From contig JANYJE010000019.1 of the NCBI GenBank assembly GCA_025408405.1, positions 1-40,253 of the forward strand: 40,253 nucleotides of DNA, given 5' to 3'. Source of the stretch: Nitrosomonadales bacterium (GTDB lineage Bacteria > Pseudomonadota > Gammaproteobacteria > Burkholderiales > Gallionellaceae). This document shows, one piece after another, positions 34,329-40,253 of this stretch. Position numbers and translations under genes: made by a program. Within the stretch, counting starts at the first letter, position 1; each line of letters opens with the position of its first letter. The notes beneath the pieces are model-generated. The model did not search any database. It was given only the letters and a program-made list of their open reading frames with translations, and was not told the DNA's origin.

Positions 34329-34805
34329 CCAGGCAATATAGTCGGCTTACTTCTGCGCAGCGATGCAGACTGGGCCAGGCTGGATGCTGCCGACGCGATC
34401 ATCATGGGGTCACCGACCTACATGGGCAGCGTGAGCTGGCAGTTCAAAAAATTTGCCGATGCTTCTTCCAAGGCATGGTTCACACAGAAGTGGAAAAACA
34501 AGATCGCGGCCGGTTTTACCAATTCAGCCTCGATGAATGGCGACAAGCTTTCTACCTTGCATTATCTGTTTACGCTGTCCATGCAGCACAGCATGGTTTG
34601 GGTTGGCACCGGCATGATGCCTGCCAACACCAAGGAAGCACAGCGCAATGACGTGAATCATCTGGGATCTTTTGCCGGGGCGATTGCCAGCACACCCTCG
34701 AATGCCAGTGTCGATGAGATGCTGCCCGGTGATCTGGAAACAGCTCGCTTGTTTGGTCAGCGCGTGGCAGAAACCACCAGGCAGTTTATGGCAGGGCGCA
34801 GTTGA
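34329..34805 (+). pseudogene. 5'-truncated flavodoxin/NAD(P)H:quinone-oxidoreductase-like gene
   Basis: The frame opens after a TAA at 34326-34328, and family-like sequence is readable from about 34347 (LLLRSDADWARLDAADAII) into MGSPTYMGSVSWQFKKFAD, a flavodoxin-family motif, then through AAGFTNSASMNGDKLSTL and QHSMVWVGTGMM to the end. WrbA-like proteins of this type are near 190-200 residues. The first 50-65 residues, with the phosphate-binding loop for FMN, are missing, and no start codon precedes the conserved middle. Starting at ATG 34404 would give 133 residues without the cofactor loop. A deletion joining the LysR-controlled promoter to mid-gene sequence explains this; an assembly error is the alternative. 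Confidence 0.75.
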
Positions 34806-34903
34806 TTGAAATTGCTCGCTTGCCAGGGGGAATACAGCACTGGCAGGAGAAGATCACAATTTTCGGTGCAATTGGAAACACTATTTGTTAAAAATAATCC
34901 GAC

Positions 34904-35689
34904 ATGAATAAATTACCCGCTCTTTTTGTTTCGCATGGCTCGCCGATGATAGCGCTGGAAGATGGCCCGGCGCACCGCTTCCTGAAAGGCTGGAGCAGCA
35001 GCCATGCCAGGCCGAAAGCCATATTGGTCGCTTCTGCACACTGGGAGAACAGGGGCGGGCCGGCGGTCAGTCTTGCCGAGCAGCCGCGCACGATTCACGA
35101 TTTCGGCGGCTTCCCGCGCGAGCTGTATGAGATTCAATACGCTGCGACTGGGGCGCCCGAGGTGGCGCAACAAACTGTTGAGCTGTTGCAGCACGCCGGT
35201 TTCAGCGTCAGCACCAGCAACAGTCGCGGCCTTGACCATGGTGCCTGGGTGCCGCTGCTACTGATGTATCCGGATGCCGATATTCCGGTGTTTCAGCTAT
35301 CGCTGATACAGGGGGCAGGTGCCGCAGAACATTACCGCCTGGGTGTTGCCCTGCAATCGCTACGCGCACAGGGTGTACTCATCATGGGGTCAGGTTCCGT
35401 GACACACAACCTGAATGAAATCATGGGGCATGGGCTGGATGATCCCGCGCCATCCTGGGTTTCCGACTTCGACAGCTGGCTGGCAGAAGCACTGGCCGCC
35501 GGGCGTGTGTCCGAATTGCTGGACTATCGCAGGCTCGCTCCCCATGCCGTGCGCAATCATCCCACCGAAGATCATCTGTTGCCGTTGTTCGTCGCTCTCG
35601 GCGCCGCAGGCGCAGGGGCGGTAGCTAGCCGTGTGCACGCCAGCCACACCTATGGAATACTGGCCATGGATGCATATTCATTCAATTAA
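34904..35689 (+). CDS. DODA-type extradiol dioxygenase (LigB superfamily, YgiD-like)
   Basis: 261 residues, normal length for YgiD/4,5-DOPA-dioxygenase-like proteins. Histidines typical of the metal site are visible in VSHGSPM, SAHWENRG, LDHGAWVPLLLMYP and HASHTYG. The family opens catechol-type rings using a single zinc or iron; bacterial members often have no known substrate. It lies 98 bases after the flavodoxin remnant, and such enzymes frequently neighbour quinone-handling oxidoreductases and LysR regulators. Confidence 0.9.
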   Translation: MNKLPALFVSHGSPMIALEDGPAHRFLKGWSSSHARPKAILVASAHWENRGGPAVSLAEQPRTIHDFGGFPRELYEIQYAATGAPEVAQQTVELLQHAGFSVSTSNSRGLDHGAWVPLLLMYPDADIPVFQLSLIQGAGAAEHYRLGVALQSLRAQGVLIMGSGSVTHNLNEIMGHGLDDPAPSWVSDFDSWLAEALAAGRVSELLDYRRLAPHAVRNHPTEDHLLPLFVALGAAGAGAVASRVHASHTYGILAMDAYSFN

Positions 35690-35764
35690 ACCACGGCGTT
35701 TGGCTAGCCTCGGAAGCTGGAGCATTTCCCGGACTACCGATTTAATTTTTTTCAGGAAGCATCA

Positions 35765-36442
35765 ATGACTGTTCATGTTTTTCACGGTATCGAGCTATTG
35801 CCGGCTGCCACCTCAGTCCAGCAGCTTTTTGTATTGCTGCACGGAGTGGGAGCGACAGCGTCGGATCTGTTGCCGTTGGCTCATCGAATCCGTGAAGTCT
35901 TTCCCAATGCCGCGTTGTTGCTGCCGGACGGCCCCCATCCATTCGATGGCGGGGGCAGTGGACGGCAGTGGTTTTCAATACGCGATGTGGCCGAGGAGAA
36001 TCGCCCGGCGCGGGTAGCGGAAGCTATGCCGCACCTGCGTGAACTGGTGCGGCAGGCACAGGAGCGTTGCAATATTCTGCCGCAGGCTACCGTGCTGGCA
36101 GGCTTCTCTCAGGGGGCAATCATGGCCCTGGAATTTGGCTCTGCCCATGATGGTGAGGTCGGCAGAGTGTTGGCATTTTCCGGCCGTTATGCGCGGCTGC
36201 CTTTGCAAGCACCCAAGTTGACGACTCTGCATCTCCTGCACGGGGAAGATGACCAGGTGATCCAGGCCAGCCATGCGTATGCGGCCCAGGAGCGACTCCA
36301 GAGCATTGGGGGGGACGTGACCCTGGACGTTGCACCATCCGTTGCTCACGAACTTCATCACGCCCTTGCCGAACGCGCTATTCATCGTCTGCAGAGCTAT
36401 ATCCCTATGCGCACGTGGCAGCAGGCTATGAAAAGCGCCTGA
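35765..36442 (+). CDS. alpha/beta-hydrolase, YpfH/carboxylesterase-like
   Basis: 225 residues of the phospholipase/carboxylesterase family. The oxyanion motif is LLHGVGATASDL, the nucleophile serine is in AGFSQGAIMALEF, the acid is in LHGEDDQV and the histidine in VAHELHH, so the catalytic triad is complete. There is no signal peptide, so it should be cytoplasmic. It is 75 bases after the dioxygenase gene and may be co-transcribed. Substrate unknown. Confidence 0.88.
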   Translation: MTVHVFHGIELLPAATSVQQLFVLLHGVGATASDLLPLAHRIREVFPNAALLLPDGPHPFDGGGSGRQWFSIRDVAEENRPARVAEAMPHLRELVRQAQERCNILPQATVLAGFSQGAIMALEFGSAHDGEVGRVLAFSGRYARLPLQAPKLTTLHLLHGEDDQVIQASHAYAAQERLQSIGGDVTLDVAPSVAHELHHALAERAIHRLQSYIPMRTWQQAMKSA

Positions 36443-36516
36443 TGCCGATGGTTATAAACAAGATTTAATTAGAGTAAGATAACGCCTATCGGATCAGTTA
36501 CGCATGGGGTGAGGCG

Positions 36517-37425
36517 ATGAGGAGTCTGTTGCTTGGATTTATTTCTATCCTGCTCGTGGCATGTGGGCAGAACGATGGAAGCAAACCGACCGAACCCCAG
36601 TTCACTTCGCAGGCACCCGTGCTTGGCAAAGAATACGTATTCGCCATCCACCCGCTGCACAATCCGGCGCGCCTGTTCGAGATTTACGGGCCGGTAATTG
36701 ATTACCTCAACCGCAATATTCCCGACGCTACATTCCGCCTGGAAGCCTCGCGCAATTATGAGGAATTCGAGAAAAAGCTGTATGCGCGAGAGTTTGATTT
36801 CGCCTTGCCCAATCCTTACCAGACCCTGAATTCGTTGAGCCACGGCTATCATGTCATCGCCAAGATGGGGGATGATTACAAATTCACCGGCATCATCCTG
36901 GTCCGGCGCGACAGCGGCATCAGGAAGTTGACCGACCTCAAGGGCAAGAAAGTTTCATATCCGGCGCGCACGGCATTGGCCGCCACCATGATGACGCAAT
37001 ATTATTTACAGACCCACGGCCTGGAGGTGAACCGCGACATCGAGAACCTGTATGTCGGCTCGCAGGAGTCATCCATCATGAATGTTTACCTAGGCCTCGT
37101 GATGGCCGGCGCAACCTGGCCGCTGCCTTGGGATGCATTTCAGAAAGAACATCCTGATCAGGCGCGCGAGCTGGAAGTCAAATGGGAGACTGCCCCCTTG
37201 ATCAACAACGGCGTTGTGGCGAGAAGCGATGTCCCCGAAGCGCTGGCAAAACGGGTGGCGCAACTGCTAGCCACTCTACACACCACTGAGGAAGGGCGTG
37301 CCATGCTGGCGCGCATGCCGCTGTCCCGCTTCGAGCTTGCTGATGACCGGCGTTACCTTGCGATCAAGGACTTTTTGCACCAATTCAGCCAGACCGTACG
37401 CCCTCTGGACGAGGTGCAAAAATGA
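36517..37425 (+). CDS. PhnD-like phosphate/phosphonate-type binding lipoprotein
   Basis: 302 residues. A lipoprotein signal ends in LLVAC (Cys16), so the mature protein is lipid-anchored. The rest is a PhnD/PtxB-type binding domain with FAIHPLHNPARLFEIYGPVIDYLN, FDFALPNPYQTL and LINNGVVARSDVPEALA. No ABC permease or ATPase is nearby. The stop overlaps the start of a histidine kinase as ATGA, so I infer a sensory role: ligand binding signalled to the kinase's extracytoplasmic domain. The ligand may be a phosphorus oxyanion but many relatives bind other anions. Confidence 0.87.
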   Translation: MRSLLLGFISILLVACGQNDGSKPTEPQFTSQAPVLGKEYVFAIHPLHNPARLFEIYGPVIDYLNRNIPDATFRLEASRNYEEFEKKLYAREFDFALPNPYQTLNSLSHGYHVIAKMGDDYKFTGIILVRRDSGIRKLTDLKGKKVSYPARTALAATMMTQYYLQTHGLEVNRDIENLYVGSQESSIMNVYLGLVMAGATWPLPWDAFQKEHPDQARELEVKWETAPLINNGVVARSDVPEALAKRVAQLLATLHTTEEGRAMLARMPLSRFELADDRRYLAIKDFLHQFSQTVRPLDEVQK

Positions 37426-40172
37426 AAACCGAGCATAGCGAGGTTTCAGTGAAGGCTAATGCCAGCGCTAGCGGGCGTTATGCCGGAACTAAAATGTTCT
37501 CCAGGCATGGTTCGTTCAGGCGCCAGATCATCCTGACCTTCGTGGTTGGTTTTTTCTTGCTGATTGTTGCTTTTGTCGCTTACATCGTGCAGACCGAAAG
37601 CGACTACCTTTATCACGATAGCCACGATGAAACAACCAACTTGGCGCAATCGCTCGCGGCGGGCTCACGCTCCTGGGTGCTGGCGAACGATGTGGTCGGC
37701 TTGCAGGAAGTTGTTAATTCTTTCCGTAGTCATCCTGAATTGCGCTATGCGATGGTTATCTCCCCATCGGGACGTCTACTCGCGCACAGCGATGCAAGCA
37801 AGATGGGACAGTTTGTTTCTGACGCAGGCAGCCTTGCCCTCATCAAGGCTCCACCCAAAAATCGGGTCATGCTTGACGACGAATCCATTATAGACATTGC
37901 AGTCCCCATTGTGGTTGAGGGCAGGCATGTCGGTTGGGCCAGGGTTGCACAGGGGCGTGAAGATATTGCCAGCGATTTGCGCAAAGTGATATTGCGCAGC
38001 GCACTCTTCATTTTCATATCCACGGCCTTGTCCCTGCTGGCAGCTGTTTTTATTGCGAACCGGCTGGGATATCGCATCGGCTCTTTGATAAAAGTAGCGG
38101 AAGAAGTGCAGGCTGGAAATTTTAATACGCGCGCGAGTGTGACGGGTGGCGAGGAAGAAATCGCCAAGCTGGGCAATAGTCTCAACCAGATGCTGGATGC
38201 GCTGGCACGGAACAAGAATGAGCTGCGGGCGGCATCGCTCTACACCAGAAGCCTGATTGACGCGAGCCTCGATCCGCTAGTGACCATCAGCCCGCAAGGG
38301 AAGATCACCGACGTCAACGAGATGACAGAACGAGTGACCGGCAGGAAGCGCACCGAACTGATAGGCACCGACTTCTCCGGCTACTTCACCGAACCGGATA
38401 AGGCGCGCGAAGGCTATCATCAGGTATTCCAGGAAGGTTTCGTCACCGATTATCCGCTGACCATCCGCCACCAGGATGGCCACATCACCGACGTGCTATA
38501 CAACGCCAGCGTCTATCGCGATGAAGTTGGCGAGGTACTGGGTGTGTTTGCCGCCGCGCGCGACATCACCGAGCGCAAGCAGGCGGAGGAGGCCTTGCGC
38601 AATAGCGAGAAGCGTTACCGCCTGCTGGTCGAGAGCGCTCCCATGTGCATACACGAGATCGGTCTGGACGGCAGGATCAGCTCCATGAACAGGGCGGGTC
38701 TTACCATGATGGGAGTCGCAGAGGAATGCAAAATACAGGGATTTTTATATCTGGATGCGGTATGCGATGCCGACCGGGAACGCATCGGGGACTTGCTCGC
38801 CAAGGCTTACGCGGGGGAGGCCAGTTACTTTGAGTTCAAGGCCAGCGGGCCGGGCGAGTCTATGTTCAAGTCGTGCTTTGTCCCGATCAAGAATCAGGAC
38901 GGCAGCGTCATAAAACTGATGGGAATAACGGAGGACATCACCGAACGCAAGCGCGCGGAGGATGAAATCAAGGAATTGAATCGTAATTTGGAGCGGCGCG
39001 TGGTTGAACGCACCGCACAACTCGAAGCCGAAATCCGCCAGCGCGCAAGCGCACAGGCGGCGTTACAGGAAAGCGAGACGCGCTTCCGCGCAATCACCAC
39101 CCACAATCCGGATCACTTGATGATGCAGGATAGTGGGCTGCGCTATACCTTCGTGATGAATCCCCAGCTTGGCCTCACGGTACAGGACATGCTCGGCAAG
39201 ACGGACTACGATTTCCTGACGCATGACGACGCGGAGAGGCTCGCCGCGTTGAAGCGGCAGATTCTTGCCACGGGTGTAGCCGAACATATAGAGACCTCTC
39301 TCGTCGCGAAAGACGGGCAACTGGAATATTTCGATGGTGCTTATATTCCGAAACAGAATGCCGAGGGTAAAACGGATGGCCTTATCGGATATTTCCGCAA
39401 TGTCACCGAGCGTAAACACAATGAAGAGCAAATCCAGCACCTGAACCATGAGCTGCAACAGCGCGCGCACGAACTCGAAGCGGCCAACAAGGAACTGGAA
39501 TCTTTTTCCTATTCCGTGTCGCACGACCTGCGCACGCCGCTGCGCGCCATTGACGGCTTCTCCCATATCCTGCTGGATGACTATGCCGACAAGCTGGACG
39601 ATGAAGGCAAACGGCTGCTCCATGTGGTGCGGGACAATACCGGCAAGCTGGAGCAACTCATCGACGATATCCTCAAGTTTTCCCGCACGAGCCGCACGGA
39701 AATGGTTTTCTCGGAAATTGACATGGAAGGGCTGGCGCATGAAGTTTATGAAGGGTTGCTGGGCGTTGCTGGCGGGCATGGGCTGAAAGTTGAAATCGGG
39801 CACATTCCTCCCGCCCAGGGTGATCGCGCCATGCTGCGCCAGGTATTCGTCAATCTGCTGTCTAATGCCATCAAATTCAGCCGCGCAAATGCAGCTCCCA
39901 TGATTAAAGTGGGCTGCTCTAGCGCAGGCAACGAAGCGGTTTATTTTGTGCAGGACAATGGTGCCGGATTCGATATGAAGTACGCCGACAGGTTGTTCGG
40001 CGTATTCCAGAGGCTGCATACTGAGAGTGAGTTCGAAGGTACCGGCATCGGGCTTGCCATCGTCAAGCGTGTCATCACGCGCCATGGTGGGCGGGTGTGG
40101 GCCGAGGGCAAACCCAACGCGGGCGCGACCATCTATTTTGCACTACCTACCAAGGAGCCAGAACATGAGTGA
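37422..40172 (+). CDS. membrane histidine kinase with three PAS domains
   Basis: 916 residues. TM1 is about 35-56, an extracytoplasmic domain about 57-189, TM2 about 190-212, HAMP about 212-265, then three PAS-type domains (about 275-390, 395-515 and 550-668), a HisKA domain with phosphoacceptor H701 (SYSVSHDLRTPLRAI) and an ATPase domain with N box N811 (NLLSNAIKFS), G1 DNGAGFD and G2 GTGIGLA. ERKQAEE-type linkers separate the PAS units. All catalytic motifs are intact. It is coupled by ATGA to the binding lipoprotein and overlaps the next response regulator by 8 bases. Confidence 0.94.
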   Translation: MKTEHSEVSVKANASASGRYAGTKMFSRHGSFRRQIILTFVVGFFLLIVAFVAYIVQTESDYLYHDSHDETTNLAQSLAAGSRSWVLANDVVGLQEVVNSFRSHPELRYAMVISPSGRLLAHSDASKMGQFVSDAGSLALIKAPPKNRVMLDDESIIDIAVPIVVEGRHVGWARVAQGREDIASDLRKVILRSALFIFISTALSLLAAVFIANRLGYRIGSLIKVAEEVQAGNFNTRASVTGGEEEIAKLGNSLNQMLDALARNKNELRAASLYTRSLIDASLDPLVTISPQGKITDVNEMTERVTGRKRTELIGTDFSGYFTEPDKAREGYHQVFQEGFVTDYPLTIRHQDGHITDVLYNASVYRDEVGEVLGVFAAARDITERKQAEEALRNSEKRYRLLVESAPMCIHEIGLDGRISSMNRAGLTMMGVAEECKIQGFLYLDAVCDADRERIGDLLAKAYAGEASYFEFKASGPGESMFKSCFVPIKNQDGSVIKLMGITEDITERKRAEDEIKELNRNLERRVVERTAQLEAEIRQRASAQAALQESETRFRAITTHNPDHLMMQDSGLRYTFVMNPQLGLTVQDMLGKTDYDFLTHDDAERLAALKRQILATGVAEHIETSLVAKDGQLEYFDGAYIPKQNAEGKTDGLIGYFRNVTERKHNEEQIQHLNHELQQRAHELEAANKELESFSYSVSHDLRTPLRAIDGFSHILLDDYADKLDDEGKRLLHVVRDNTGKLEQLIDDILKFSRTSRTEMVFSEIDMEGLAHEVYEGLLGVAGGHGLKVEIGHIPPAQGDRAMLRQVFVNLLSNAIKFSRANAAPMIKVGCSSAGNEAVYFVQDNGAGFDMKYADRLFGVFQRLHTESEFEGTGIGLAIVKRVITRHGGRVWAEGKPNAGATIYFALPTKEPEHE

Positions 40173-40253
40173 CGTGATGGAGCAAGTGGAAATCCTGCTG
40201 GTGGAAGACAATCCGACCGATGCGGAGCTTTGCATCCGCGCGTTGAAGAAACA
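40165..40253 (+). CDS. response regulator receiver domain (start only)
   Basis: The visible 29 residues include VEILLVEDNPTDAELCIRAL, the first strand, acidic pair and first helix of a CheY-like receiver, of the Rcp1-like kind that often follows phytochrome-style kinases. AAGGAG lies 8 bases before the ATG. The gene runs off the window, so any output domain is unseen. Confidence 0.85.
   Translation, partial: MSDVMEQVEILLVEDNPTDAELCIRALKK

Overview
The window looks like one end of a contig from a GC-rich betaproteobacterium. Gene content points to Nitrosomonadales, perhaps a Gallionella/Sideroxydans-like iron or sulfur oxidiser; this placement is an inference from gene families and order, not from a marker gene. 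Coding density is high. I saw no rRNA, tRNA or CRISPR array, and no gene-free stretch exceeds 300 bases.

1-9137 is a [NiFe]-hydrogenase locus. On the minus strand lie a maturation protease, a HupH/HyaF-like chaperone, a Tat-exported membrane-anchored small subunit (hydS), the cytochrome-b-like isp1 and the start of the HdrD-like isp2. This is the layout of Isp-type group 1 enzymes; the large subunit lies beyond the window. On the plus strand is hypC-hypD-hypF-hypE. Palindromic repeats have invaded this locus: an inverted REP pair in the divergent promoter region, a REP-associated tyrosine transposase with three GTAG-type REPs and a HEPN-like gene remnant between hypC and hypD, and a third palindrome inserted in frame inside hypD. 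The first 58 bases are an inverted copy of 147-204 and look like an assembly or fold-back artefact that cuts isp2.

9138-14259 is a signalling block: a free-standing CZB zinc-binding protein facing a two-gene minus-strand operon, a membrane-anchored UrtA-like substrate-binding protein translationally coupled to a dCache-like/HAMP/PAS/GGDEF/EAL/REC protein.

14491-19451 holds an RpfE-like protein, an MscS channel with a cyclic-nucleotide domain, accA and tilS. 19593-22760 is a sulfur-response unit: an ArsR-rhodanese regulator divergent from DsrE-like, persulfide-dioxygenase-like and MFS genes, with a clear promoter and palindromic operator between them.

23028-33328 is glycogen/maltodextrin metabolism: glgB, a DUF2934 protein, pgi and a response regulator on the minus strand; glgC, a GH57 enzyme and malQ on the plus strand. 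33358-36442 contains a LysR regulator with a palindromic site, a 5'-truncated flavodoxin gene, a DODA-type dioxygenase and an esterase. 36517-40253 is a PhnD-like lipoprotein coupled to a multi-PAS histidine kinase and the start of its response regulator. Thus two different orphan periplasmic binding proteins in this window are fused by ATGA overlaps to sensory output proteins.
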